Assembly (NCBI GenBank): GCA_977006965.1 | Contig: OZ345358.1 | Location: forward strand, 1,550,001-1,614,000 | Source of the DNA: Phymatolithon calcareum | Lineage: Eukaryota; Rhodophyta; Florideophyceae; Hapalidiales | Direction: 5' to 3' | DNA length: 64,000 nucleotides | In this document: positions 39,943 through 51,300 of the stretch, piece after piece | Layout of the letters: each line of letters begins with the position of its first letter | Position numbering within the stretch: position 1 is the first letter of the stretch | Made by a program: the position numbers and the translations under genes | Notes under the pieces: generated by a model | What the model was told of the DNA's origin: nothing | Databases searched by the model: none | Seen by the model: only the letters and a program-made list of their open reading frames with translations

Positions 39943-41091
39943 ATTTCAACCAGGACTTGTCACTTAGTGACGTGCGAAATGACATGTCTTAGCTGGAAAC
40001 AGTGTTTGTTCTGTAATTAGGCCTTTGGAATTGGTGCCAATTGTACCACACTTAGCGTGCAGCGCTGTTTTCGACATGCCTACCATCGTCCACTGTGTTG
40101 TCCCAAACTATGTTGCTTTAGCGTCATCCTCTCTCCTAAGATGAGGGAGCATCCAGCAACATGATATCTAAATCACAACTTAGAAGGGCCTGAGGTTATT
40201 AACTCTTAGATCGATATCCTCCCTAGTATCGACTCGGTGTGTGCAAGGCTGAGAAAGTCGGCTAAAGCAACATGTTAGTCCGTGATTCTAAATAAAGCCG
40301 ACGATTTATACACACGTAGAAGTTTGCTCTGACGCTTTCAACGATGTCAGCCTTGTTGTTTCATTTGGTCACAGAACTCATCTTCTATGAGTAAAAGCTA
40401 TCCCAATAAAAGTACAGTACTAGCCTCCATTTGCCTAGCTGAGCACTCATAATTCCTCCATTTTCGGAAAACATTGTTGTCGACACTGTTCCCACTTATG
40501 ACACAGGATGCGCAATCATTCGTCACATTTCTGTAGCGAAATGCTCGCGTAATGGTGTCCCGTTCAAATCTGTTACAGAATTTTAATTCTGTAACAGTTT
40601 TGAATTAGAAATATATGATGCGTCATATTTGTGCACACGTGTAACAGCAGGTCCTATGTGCAAGGGATGCCGCGTCCTTGACCAGCGCGGAACCGTACAG
40701 GAGGGGTTTTCATGACTCTAATCATCACCTACACTATTTTGAGAGTCTCGTACCTTTGACGAATGAACATTGCTGTTTGAATTCCTACTCTTTCTGCCTC
40801 ATAGCGCCCCCGTGGGAGACGTTGACATCGTGCCGACAACTATTGGGCTTCGTGAGGTCCTTGGGTAATACTCTAACGTCATCACCTTCTTATCAGTACA
40901 GAACCGATACACATTTGAGCTAAGCGTGCGCTGCACCCGCTGTCAAACCTGTCCAATCCGTGTACAATCTTTGTACAACACGGGTACATATAAGCTTCAA
41001 CGATTAACACTTCGTTCGCCACAGCCAGATCCAGTTGCAATTGACACCCTTGTCACGAACACCTCTTCTCCACCGTCTTAGTCTATGATCA
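39943..41091. other. No recognisable gene
   Basis: Short frames only. At 40955-40995 a GTGTACAAT..TTGTACAACAC inverted word precedes TACATATAAGC, a possible TATA-type promoter context for either strand. Nothing conserved is seen. Confidence 0.3.
40570..40597. repeat. Perfect hairpin, 13-base arms
   Basis: CTGTTACAGAATT, spacer TT, exact complement. Confidence 0.85.
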
Positions 41092-41593
41092 TCAATCTGT
41101 CATCTTCTCTCCATCGCAAAGCGGAACCTGAGCGCGCGCCATCACGACCTGCAATTCAAGTTTAAATTTCGTTACCAACCTGTATCCAGTTGATCTCACG
41201 GGATCGTTCTCGGGGATATTCCCCAGTTCGATCCCCATAACCTCTTCGAAACACTCTTCCGCCGTCAGACTATACAAGAAAGCTCTTCGCGCGAAGCCTG
41301 TAGCATCTGCAAGCTCCAAGGGGCGCACAGTACTGGAGTCAGCATTTGGCTTTCGATTCCGCGTCGACGCATCGAGTTCGTCGTCTTCTCGACCTTCGGT
41401 TCGGCTTTCGCTCCCGCCAAGATCGGACCGTGCTACTGTCGCGCGTACTCTCGCTTCCGGGTCCGGTGTTTCGCATCAACGCAGCGGGCTGGTGGTCACC
41501 GACCCGTTTGGCGTGACATGGACGCTTGCATGAGAATTTTTCCTTATGTCTCGGCATCGGCACGTGCAGTGCCATCTCTTCCTGTCCATCCAC
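41092..41593 (-). pseudogene. Two minus-strand open frames, possibly one broken gene
   Basis: 41339-41593 encodes a basic, Arg-rich segment (RSWRERKPNRRSRRRRTR). Downstream on the minus strand, 41092-41328 encodes an acidic helical segment (ECFEEVMGIELGNIPEN). They are separated by a stop and frame change. Base composition is coding-like. Basic-then-acidic layout could be a gag fragment or a decayed host gene; I do not recognise it. Confidence 0.3.
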
Positions 41594-42599
41594 AGGCGAT
41601 TTCGTTCCTAATTAGGCATTCACTTCTGTGTACTAACGCTCTCAAAAAGGCTAGGAACAATAGCTATTTGTTAGCCTAACTGAAACCAAAGGGGTTGAAA
41701 ATAAAACCAAACTTCCTTGAAGATTAATTCAGTTCTCGTGCAGCGCAGATATTCAGCAATGTTCTGCTGACGAAAGCAGGAGAATAACACGCCGAAGGTT
41801 CTAACCCTACCGCAAAGGATAGGAATGTTAGCTACTGTGTTAGTCTATTTGAAACCTGAAGGGTTGAACAAAAAACGAAGCTGTCCCTCTTTCTGCTATT
41901 TCTGTGTATCGCAGATACTATTCAACGCCTTTACTAAAGATACTGTAAAGAAAAATCATCAGTTTCGTAGCGCACAACTTCGGTGCTGGCATTTGGTGCT
42001 CGATGGACAACATCTCGACAATACATTCAATGGTTGTACTGAATGCTTTCTCCAACGAAAAACTGGGCTCTAAAAACAAAATTCCCATAGAGTTAATGGC
42101 GACCAGTAGAACTACTACACAGTTGACCAAAATTGTTACAGACAGGTTGCCATGGTCCGAATATCGACTGCGTCTATCCGAAGAAGAAACTGAGCACTAC
42201 CATTCGTTCGCCTACGGCGGAATTAAAAAGTACCCTAAGAATATTTGTCACCAATGAAATTCGTCTTTCGAGTCCAATCGGGCTTCCAGGAAGAAGAAGG
42301 ATCAGTTGATAGGACTCGAGAATATATAGAGATATCGATACAAAAGTCAAGAAAATGTCTAGAACAAACATCAGAGCGACGTACAATAAATTCACAGTGA
42401 AGATCCTGACATCCAGTACAAAAGATTTCCCAAAGAAGATGAAACACCTATTAAGGATGAAGAAGAGGAGGGAGAAGACGAATTGCTGTGTGGGGAAGTC
42501 CTTATATCTACGGGAAATGACGGTCCGTTTAACGGAAGCGCTCAAGGAAACGGAGGGGTTGAGCACGAAAAACAAAGAAGTTCCAAGTCACACGCATTG
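41594..42599. other. No recognisable gene; divergent tandem duplication
   Basis: Bases 41647-41715 and 41818-41890 resemble each other (TAGGAA, TTAGC, GTTAGYCTA, GGGGTTGAA words), a period near 172. Overlapping frames on both strands at 42003-42600 show no motif. CAAGAAAATGTCTAGAA at 42349 also occurs at 60939, next to LINE B. Confidence 0.35.
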
Positions 42600-43911
42600 A
42601 GAAGAGAGCTGAAGCACGCTCGGCGGAAGGCAATGAAGAAAAAAACAGCAGGCCCGGATTGAAAAATTTTCAGAAGGACTTCTCCTGACTCTTGACCTAA
42701 GTTTCGATTTTCTTCTGGCCACTGTCAGCAGAGCCGTAGAGCTTGAATATTGGCCAAGCCCGTGGAATGATGCTTTTATGGTGCCGATCTTCAAGAAAGG
42801 AGATCAAGCCGAAAACGAAGAGTTTCTGTCCTATGGGACGAAGGATGGTACACCGCCAACATCAGGACGTTTGATGCCGCTCAGCACAGAGGTTTCCCAG
42901 CCGTCCGGAAGTTTGAATCTCGACATCGGAAACAACCGGACATTCTGCTGATATACGACGATGGGGACGAACACGCGTATCAGGCGTCCCCCACTGACTC
43001 CCAGATGCGAGTCAACATCTGCGACGAGGACGGCAACACTCTCGATATGTACAGAAGCATCCGTAGTCAGGTAGGTGGCGCAGGTATCTTGATATTACGC
43101 GGGGACAACGTACTGAAGGAAATTGGCATGAGCACGGGAGCGATCGGTTCGTCCTTCGACGCCGAGGTATTCGCGGCGGTCCGAGCTTTCGAAGCCGTAC
43201 AACAACTGCATTTCGATGGAGGACAACACATTCGGTGGTTCACCGACAGTAGGAGCTGTCTGGATGGATTGACCGGACAGCCCCGGATGTCTGGCGAAAT
43301 GACAAGGAAGCTGTGGGAAGCCATGGAGGCCATTGATGGAGGGCAACGTCACCATCGAGGCGATTTGGGTTCCAAGCCACTGTGGGATACCTGAGAACGA
43401 GAAAGCCGACGAGCTTGCTCGTCGAGGCATTACGGAATCAGATATCGTGACGCATCAAGTCGTACCCTTGACCATGGAAGCCGCGAGGTCCATAATTAAA
43501 CCGCGCACTTCGATGAAACCAAGAATTGTACAGTTTCCACCCCCAGAGCTCCGGATTAGTCACAGACGTGCTGAAGTCATCCTAAATCAACTTGCCGCAG
43601 AATGCTGCTCGCTGGTAGCAGCTTTTCACCGGAAGGACGATGGCTCGGCGGAATACGACCCCATGTGCAAGGCCTGTCCAGGAGGAACCAAAGAAACTGT
43701 TGATCACTTAATTCTTCGCTGTAATAGGCGTGCTTTATCAAGACGGCAGACTATTGGTAGAGTACGCCCTAAAACGGTAGAGGAATTATGCAGGGAGAAA
43801 CCGCTTGAAGTACTCAAATTCGTGAACAATGAGCGGTTGCTTGACAACCCCTGATGTTAACTCTAGTTAACGTCTTCTGCAGTAAAGAAAGAAAGAAAGA
43901 AAGAAAGAAAG
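42600..43911 (+). mobile_element. LINE F (RNase H-bearing, I-like), internally deleted
   Basis: 42640-42820 holds RT N-terminal motifs in broken frames (KKKTAGPD; EYWPSPWNDAFMVPIFKKGD). A deletion removes most of the RT, then an RNase H domain and a C-terminal cysteine motif follow. The 3' UTR contains GTTAACTCTAGTTAAC, and the tail is (GAAA)n at 43884-43911. RNase H downstream of RT is typical of the I group of LINEs. Confidence 0.75.
43005..43854 (+). pseudogene. RNase H domain and C-terminal zinc motif of LINE F
   Basis: First frame (43005-43394): AGILILRGD, catalytic Glu in FDAEVFAAVRAFEA and Asp in RWFTDSRSCLDGL. A frameshift near 43345 leads to the second frame (43333-43854): WVPSHCGIPENEKADELAR, with the His and final Asp of RNase HI. 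Then CKACPGGTKETVDHLILRC forms a C-x2-C-x9-H-x4-C motif, common at LINE C-termini. RNase H removes the RNA strand after reverse transcription. Confidence 0.85.
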
Positions 43912-45971
43912 GAGATCCGGGGAATCAAAGAATATCTGCTGCATAACTAAAGGTTTGGCCAGTTAGGGTTGCAGCTCTGAACGTTCGAATGCAGCATGAA
44001 AAGTACAGCTCATCAATTGTATTTTTCATGCTGCACTAATTAATGAGCTCCGCAAATCGAAAACTATGTTTTGATAATGATGATACATATCATTATCAGT
44101 ACTGTTCACGCATGATAGGTTTAGAAAAAGATGTTTATGATGGATTACTCTATACTGAGTTTAGTTGCGGCATGCCGGAGGATCCAGGAAACTTCGAATT
44201 TAGTGCATTTTCACATATCTTTGCATTGTAACACTGTTATTTAAAAATATTTGCTACTAAATATGCGTTAATTTGAAGGCTCGACATTTTAAAAACCTAA
44301 AGATATTTTGGCCATTACCATATAGATGCATACATTTGAAAGATCATATATTTGTCATATCCCACGTGCAGACCTTATATGCGATTAATCGCTTATCAAG
44401 CAAAGAAAACTTCACAGCTCGCAGAATATCGCCGGTTTTCCAATTTTTTTCCTGTTGATAATCGAAGAGGGCTGTCTGCCTTCTATACAGATACTTTTCG
44501 ACTTCAGAAGACTCCTTTATTGCTCTATAGAACTAAACGCATTTTATCGAAAAGAAGGCGAGCTATGAGTAAACCAGTTATATGCGATATTTCGCATGTA
44601 ACTTCGTAATCATAGCTGATATTTTTATAATGCTCGACACTTCAACAGGATTTTCAACAAGGACAAAAAGTTTAAAAAAGCATAATGTTGCTATAAAAAA
44701 TGTACGTTTTCCTTATACCTGTATGCGAAAAATCGCATGCCCCATGCACGTGGGATATGTTCGAAAAACTCGAATTTATTCATTTTCACCGAACACCATA
44801 TATATGCATATGCCAGAAATTAAAGCGGCGAAAATTCCGCCACCAAGTCGCAAGCGTTCAATTTCGACCGAATGCCTTTAACGCGACCATGCAATCTACT
44901 TGATGGAGCAAGAAATATGCCGCAATTCAATCGTGAAGAGCAGAAATATGGCGCTCAAGATCTTGATTATTCGCCAATTTTGCCATACATTTGAAATTAG
45001 TTTTCTCTCCAGTTCGGAAGAAATCACGAACTACACCTTATTTTTTCGTCGAAGTCTTTATATCTCTGCTCCTCTCTTGGGTTGTTTTGAAGGAACTAGA
45101 ATTATGTATAGAAGAAGGCAAGAATTCGACATATTATAGGGAACTAAAAATCGTAGAATATTTGTAATACGAATATATACGAATATATTCGAATTTTTCG
45201 AAAATACGGAAAACATATGGTAATCTGGCAAGAGCAAGCAAGAAGCGAAGATTCCAAACTAGATGAAGCTCTCAAGGATATTTCTAACTTAATGCCCAAA
45301 CAACGACTTTCCGACATTCAAAAAGAGATGCTGGGCATGGCAGTTAATTCTGTCCAAAGAAAATGTCCGAACTGAACTACTTGAAAGAGAACATAAGCCA
45401 AGGATTGTAGCGCAACGAAAAGTTTCTCAGGTGAAATAATGATTAACAAGGGGAGCTTCAATTAAACAGAAATCCAATCCATATGGTATTCTGAATATAT
45501 GCTGAAGGCCAAAATCGTTTTAGATTTTTAAAATGTCATGTCTTCAATTTTTACAGTGAACTTTATCTTTAGCGGCAAATACTTAACAATGTTAAGAGTG
45601 CAAATATCTATCAAAAAGGCAATAAATTCGCAGTTTCCCGCATCCTCCTGGAGCTACTTATCCGCCCCTACAATTATCCATATCTTAATTCTTTCTTTCT
45701 TTATTGCGGAAAATTTAGATTCACTGCTCCTTCAAAACGAGTTTTCATAGCAAACTATCTATATAGGTCACCGCATCATATGTCCTTTCCACACCGGCCG
45801 AGAAAAAAATAGATTCGACAGTTTATTGCGATAAATTTCTAGCTCAACTACCTTCAATTGCGCTCGCGCACTTCGGTTTTAGTTTAGGATTGCTCTCTTA
45901 CTGTAACAGTATTCATTCGAAGTCCAATCTTCAATCTAGTTGTTGACTCGTTCTCAGCACAGTTAACTAGC
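43912..45971. other. AT-rich island without recognised genes
   Basis: Clearly richer in A+T than the flanks, with frames up to 99 codons but no motif. ATGCGA-N4-TCGCAT occurs at 44582-44597 and 44723-44738, with a weaker third form at 44379. A 15-base inverted pair CATATCCCACGTGCA (44356) / TGCACGTGGGATATG (44745) brackets them. Regulatory, origin-like or decayed-element readings are all possible. Confidence 0.4.
43990..44035. repeat. Hairpin, 17-base arms, 12-base loop
   Basis: TGCAGCATGAAAAGTAC pairs with its complement with one mismatch. A second small hairpin (TGATAATGAT, 7-base spacer) follows at 44072-44098. Confidence 0.8.
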
Positions 45972-45985
45972 AGTCGTCTACGCGA

Positions 45986-46201
45986 GGCCTGTATTAATCC
46001 GCAGAATGCAAGGCAAGAAGTGGTCGTGTCCAAGCACCAACAATCCCTTAGAGAACTGAGATAGGGCTACTTTGAGTTCTGAGTTTTCCCGTCCGCCGTA
46101 CTGGTGCACGTTTCGTGAGCTGCACAAAGGTAGGTAGCATCAGAGGAAGCCTTGCCCACATCTTCGGAAGTCTGTGGGGCTTTTAAATAAACTTGGAAAA
46201 A
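45986..46201 (+). mobile_element. LINE 3' end, unassigned family
   Basis: Perfect 14-bp TSDs AGTCGTCTACGCGA (45972-45985, 46202-46215). Tail GTGGGGCTTTTAAATAAACTTGG and A-run. Terminal hairpin AAGC ... CCCAC / GTGGG-GCTT, related in form to the other LINE tails here. Confidence 0.85.
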
Positions 46202-46835
46202 AGTCGTCTACGCGACTGCTTACGCAGTCATTTTTTCAGCTTCCAATCTTCTGGACGACTAAATGGATAGAGCCCAGTCAACTGGCATTCTTTGATAGAC
46301 TATTTCTAACATAGTTGCTTGACTTCCAGTCAGGCTTGTAACCAAATTCATTGCATTGACAATCCATTGCAATCTGCAAGCCCAATCTTGTATTGAGATC
46401 CCTTCCACGAATTGCAATCCGTATTGCACCGCGTTCGGATTGTTCAATCCATATTGCAGTGACGTGGACACGACATCAGCTGAAAACTAGGTGCGTGCAA
46501 CGCCATTACTGATGAGTACGTTCGTCTGGCGTGCTACCGCAATTAAAGGCCTTTCGCTACGTACAAGTGGTACATCAGCTGAAAACTAGATGCGTACAAC
46601 GCCATTACTGGACATTCTCTGATGAGTACGTTCGTCCACCGATCAGCCGCATTTAAAGGTCCCCCGCTACGTACTACTGTTACGTCAGATGAAAAGTAGA
46701 TGCCATTCTGTGATGAGTACGTTCGTCTCACTGTAACACTAACATCGCCCATTACCGAAGCCATTAGGTACAAAGAGAGTTCAAGATGTTCGACAGCCTG
46801 TTCCATGTCATCGCATCTCCAACAACCACGCGACT

Positions 46836-47745
46836 ATGGAACAACCATCACCGAAGGACGTAGTCGTCGCCCTGATGTCCTTTCTGGGCAAAGAGACACG
46901 CACATCCATCATATCGGGTGAGCAACACGAGAAACACTATCTCCAGTACAGTTGCCCGAAGCCGTCATGTCAGACTTCTATAGTTTCATTTCTCGACAAG
47001 ACAGGCTTCAGCAACCCGTACACCCACCTCAAACTTTGCTACGCCAAAAGCAATACTTCTGATTAACAGGAATCGGTGCTCAATCGAATGTATCAGGATG
47101 CGCTATCCGCTTCCATGGAGAAAGGCGGTACTGCCAATTTCAATTTTCACTAACGGGCGCTGTCTGAGGGCCGATAATCGAATAGTTCCCAACCGGGAAA
47201 ACGGGAAAATGAGAAATTGGGACCGCGAGTACGTCCAATAGAATACCTGCATTTGTGAAATTTTACTTCTTCTGCTTCTTTCAGGTTCAAATTCCACAAG
47301 TGCACGTATTCTATTGGGCAAATTGGCGTTCCCATTTTCTCAAATTCCCATTTTCCGGGCTGGGAATTATTCGTTCATCGGCCCTGAGTACGACAGAGCG
47401 GTGTGGGGATATCTGCACTTGATCGTCATGAAGAACCTTCCATTGTACTACGTGGAAGATGAGGACGTACACCAATTTTCCAGGTTCTCAGTCCCCCTGT
47501 GCCCGGCTACGTTCATTGGAATCATCTTTCAGCTCGTCGGGCTTGTTGAAAAACGCATTGCATGCGAGTTGAAAGGAACAGTCGGAGCGCTGTTGCATGA
47601 CGGACGGTCCTGTGGCAATATGCACTATGTTGGAGCGATTGCTTCATACTGTTCGACTACTGCAATTCGCGTCCATTCAGGTCTCCACGACTTGTCTGGC
47701 TGGGTCTCTCTCCATTGGGCAAGGTGGATGATGACTCATCTGTAG
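46836..47745 (+). pseudogene. hAT-5 transposase, broken
   Basis: ATG 46836: DVVVALMSFLGKETR, finger CPKPSCQTS ... TGFSNPYTHLKLC. A TAA at 47064 and a further stop lie before 47165, where the MITE sits. Beyond it the same protein continues: LHLIVMKNLPLYYVED (the W/NLP-VED block), then GALLHDGRSCGNMHYVG (catalytic Asp in HDG-S, HYVG). It ends at 47745 without the rest of the core or dimerisation domain. Confidence 0.8.
47168..47384. mobile_element. Harbinger-like foldback MITE
   Basis: A 217-base unit made almost entirely of two complementary arms of about 95 bases, with ends GGGCCGAT/ATCGGCCC. Flanked by TGA (47165-47167, 47385-47387). Excision restores the hAT frame (ALSEYDRAVWGYL). Three-base TSD and GGG ends fit PIF/Harbinger; CACTA is the alternative. 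Confidence 0.8.
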
Positions 47746-48435
47746 TATAATGGATGGGCGCGGGCCTGGACTGTAAACAAGCGAGCGATGTGTGGTAGCG
47801 CATGGCAGAGCGAGCACGATAGATCCTCGGAGTCCAGCAAAGAGCGGTGACGCGAACGGACATGAACGGAAAAGAAACACATGAGAAGAGATGAGTCAGG
47901 GTATCAGATGAGATTAAGCGGTACAACGACGCTAGCGCCGAGGGAAGCAGACCAAGGGATCCATCTAGGGAACCGTTATAGATGCGGGCACGAAGACTTC
48001 TAGCCAAGGGTGCTTGCCCCCTTTACTGTATAAGGACGTCGAACGTGGCATAAGTAGCACGACGACGTCGCAGAGCAACAAATAGAAGCTAATTATCCTA
48101 TCGTGGAGGTAATTGTAATTACCGTGTGTAGCACATTCCTGGTCGACTCTGTAAGCCCGAACTGAACGATTCACAATACTACATCATCGACCGATGAAGC
48201 GACACGACTTAACGCCAAGGCGCACCTGCACTACTTCCGCAACATTTTGCCGTTTTACGGTCGCACTCTGGATAGCTGGTGTATTTGCTTCGTGGTTTGG
48301 ATTGTAATATGGATTGCAACGGAATCTTGGATTGCAGTATGTATTGTTGCGGAATCTGAGATGCAATCCGTATTGCGGATTGCACTTTTAGCTCCAATCC
48401 GTTGCAATAGTATTGTTTACAAGCCTGCTTCCAGT

Positions 48436-49411
48436 CTTGAGCAGAATCGCCTGTTGCAACGACTGCCAAATACTGGTTTTCGCATTCGTTGCCACTCCCA
48501 GTCGTCTCACCTGTAGTCCTCCCTCGGGCATGGCTTTGGCGCGGTCGTAATACATCCAAATCCGTGATTCTACTATAGCAATGGCCCATGTGCCTTCGAA
48601 AAGAGTTTGGAAGCGAAAAAATGTCTATAGGAAGGATGGACACGATGTTGCGCCACCCCGCGTGGGACCTCCATCAAGCCCGGCACTAATTGATATCAGA
48701 AACTCAAACTTTTATTACTGATAAGCTTCACATTGTGCTGTCGTCTTTCCACTTGGCGCAATTAGCACGTCATCACTGAAAATTGAAGATTTCTAGTAGC
48801 ATACCTCATCTCCTCTCCTCTCGCTTCTCTGCTGTTTCATTTTTAAATAAAGACTCCCACTTCTTCTTCTCTGTTGTTTCCCTTAGTAGCAAATCACGCT
48901 ACTGTACTGCACTTCATTTTCATTGTCGCGAGGTGCATGGGCTATTGGATCGAGGTGCAGTTTGGCTGTAAGGTGAGGATGATAAAAACTAATGAATTGT
49001 AGAAATTCTTTATCGTCTTCACTTATCAAACAACAAGACGCGGATTGTGACGCCCCCGATGTCTCCAGACAGAATCGATTCAAATAGTACATATATAGTG
49101 CAATGAAACCTCGAAATAGGGCGACCCCAAGATGGGGTAGCACTCTTTCGAGTACGGCACTCATTAATGTGGCACTTTATCGTGATCGGCATGTTACTTG
49201 AAAACTGGGGCGAGAGGGATAATTTCTATGTACACTCCAGCACTGAAGTTGGTGGAAGAATGAGCCGTCATAAACATATGTTTTCTGCAAAAATATTGCA
49301 GTCTTATTCCGTACTAATTAGATGATGGTTTTTTACCTCAGATATCATAAGGCAAAGTCGAACGGAGATCTCAGACCAGGGGAAAGTTAAGACATTCCCC
49401 TGATTAGACTT
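48436..49411. other. No recognisable gene
   Basis: Short frames without motifs. TTTTTAAATAAAGACTCCC followed by TTCTTCTTC at 48840-48872 resembles the SINE tail and may be a very short copy. At 49343-49415 partial complementarity (GGCAAAGT/ACTTTGCC, TCAGACCAGGGGA/TCCCCTGATTAGA) gives a fold next to the LTR. Confidence 0.35.
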
Positions 49412-49416
49412 TGCCC

Positions 49417-49872
49417 TCTTGCTTGGTACGTTCTTGCAGTGGTTGGTGCAGCAAGGATTGAAGTTGAAGAAAAGTGGAGAGAGTGCTTTTTCTATGTCGT
49501 TTATTGAAAGTTGGACTAAAGTCCACTACTTAAAGAGAAACAAGTGAAATTGGCTGTGCAGTTACACCCACAGCAGAACGATGATAGGCACCCAGCATTG
49601 ATACAGCGCATCGAACAGTTATCGTAATTGGTAGCAAGATGAGTGTTGCGGAAACTTGTTCTCCATCTTGGGTGGCAATTTTCAAGAGGTTCATAGAAAG
49701 AACAGGAAACGAGAATTCAAAGGCAAGTACAAAGATCATGCGAATTCTTCCGAATAGGTTTGAGAGGAAAAAAGTGTTTCCGTTCGGGAAGCACTGGTGT
49801 TCTAAATGAAGCACGAAGTGAGAGCCTGCGGAAGAAACGGCTCAAGCGAATCATGGCCCATGATACACAGCA
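49417..49872 (-). repeat. Gypsy 3' LTR
   Basis: 456 bases; on the minus strand it runs from TGCTGTGTATCATGG to ..CAAGA (the partner LTR ends CAACA). Preceded by the purine tract and followed by the TSD. Confidence 0.9.
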
Positions 49873-49969
49873 CTCCTCTTTCACAAAGACGATCGTCAGG
49901 AGGACAGAGCCGATGCCACGAGGTCTTGGTCATGGAAGGTATCGAGGAACTTCTGCAACATTTGAGGAA

Positions 49970-50120
49970 TATCTTCGCGCATAGTATCAAACGGCTCCCA
50001 GCCTGGCTCTTCGGAGGAAAACCACGCCACTTGATAAGAACTTGATAAATCGCAAGATCTGCATTGTAGCGGAAGTCAAGAATTTTTGACACCGTCTGGA
50101 AATGGGGATTATTATTCTCA
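49970..50120 (-). pseudogene. Chromodomain-like end of gypsy integrase
   Basis: The minus strand reads VSKILDFRY, then YQVLIKWRGF, the core of a chromodomain; the frame then changes. In chromoviruses this domain directs integration to marked chromatin. Confidence 0.6.
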
Positions 50121-50315
50121 ACCGTGTCCAAGAGCTCTTCGGTGAGATTAAGCTTTGAGTGGGAATAAAACTTAATTCTGTTTGCGTGCACCAGAGCTGT
50201 GGTCTTAGTAATTAGGTCAACAACCTCAATATGAGCTCTGAGTCAGCTCGAACAACACGCTGCGGCCCACGCCACTTGACGCGCAATTTGTGTCCTGAAT
50301 TCCGGAGCCTCTGTG

Positions 50316-51300
50316 CTACGAGCACGTAGTCTCCGACAGTAAAGTTGATATTGCGAGCATGAGTCTTGTTGTTGTGGCTGAGGACTGCCTGGTCGCGCGC
50401 CGAGTTTTCCTTTCAGCGACGTCGCAATGAATTTCTTCCAGGGACTTCAGAAGATTATCGATATGCATGATATTCTTCAGATGGATCTCAGAAACGGTAT
50501 GCGTTGTTGCTGCAGACGGAGGAAGCAATGTACGTAGCGGGTTATCAGCAGGCAGTCCAGTAAACGCAGTGACTGGAGCTCGGTTACCGAGGACGGGACG
50601 AACCGAGTGATTCAACACGCTTTGCACCACACGAACAACCGAAGGCCATTCTTTTTCCTTCATCCGAAACTCGGATAATAGGGCGCGACAGCAACGTTAA
50701 GTCTCCTTGCATACTGTCTCCACTGTGCCATTAGACTGAGGACAATATGGCGTTGTAAAGTGGTGGTGGGCATGCAGCTGACGATTCAATCCCGCAATTA
50801 CAGAGGTTTTGAAGTGGGAACCTCGATCTGAGATCCACGTCAACGCAACCCCAAAAAACGCAAACCATTTGAGTAGCACTCCAATTGTCGTCTGTGCATC
50901 TGCAGACGCACAGGGTTCGAGCCACACGAACGTCGACGCATCATCCTTAATAATTAGGATGTATTGAAAATCCGAATAGCTTTTTCCCATAAAAAGATAG
51001 TCGAAGTGTAGAACTTCATTGAGCTTTTGTGCATGAAGTGTGTGTGCGATTGGACGAGGGATGCGAAGTCCACCGGATGTCGAAACGCAATGCAAGCATG
51101 AGTTGCACAAAGAGAAATGTCCGACTTCATCGTAGTCCAATAGAAACAAGAGCTGATATTCCGGAAGGTCGTGTCTGCCCCACGATGGCCACCACGGCCA
51201 CAGTGGCCAATGACACAGATACGAATCTGCAGTGCCACGTCGGAGGAAGGAATTCACACTGCTGACTCCGCCTTGCATAGTAGACCGCGAGATGTCTAGA
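50316..51300 (-). pseudogene. Gypsy integrase
   Basis: Split over frames. The zinc-binding part shows GHCGRGGHRG (His pair) in one frame and LCNSCLHC (Cys pair) in another. The core (50697-51100) has D in LHFDYLFMG, D in WISDRGSHF and E in SNGTVETVCKE. A C-terminal piece at 50316-50663 (VVRVVQSVLNHSVRP) follows a stop. Catalyses joining of the cDNA to the target. Confidence 0.83.

Larger units (their letters stand above)
46331..48427 (+). mobile_element. hAT-5
   Basis: Terminal inverted repeats start CAGGCTTGTAA; perfect 8-bp TSDs CTTCCAGT (46323-46330, 48428-48435). Both subterminal regions carry many GCAATCC/ATTGC words (46350-46460 and 48295-48415). Inside is a broken transposase gene split by a Harbinger-like MITE. 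47750-48280 is non-coding or decayed. Confidence 0.9.

Noticed and set aside
47738-47870. Possible tRNA-Tyr (TAGTATAATGG and CTGTAAA)
   Set aside because: The anticodon stem does not pair and no B box follows; it lies in decayed hAT-5 sequence.
49802-50191. A 129-codon chromodomain gene independent of the retrotransposon
   Set aside because: It overlaps the 3' LTR and the end of integrase in the gypsy element; the chromodomain motif belongs to that element.
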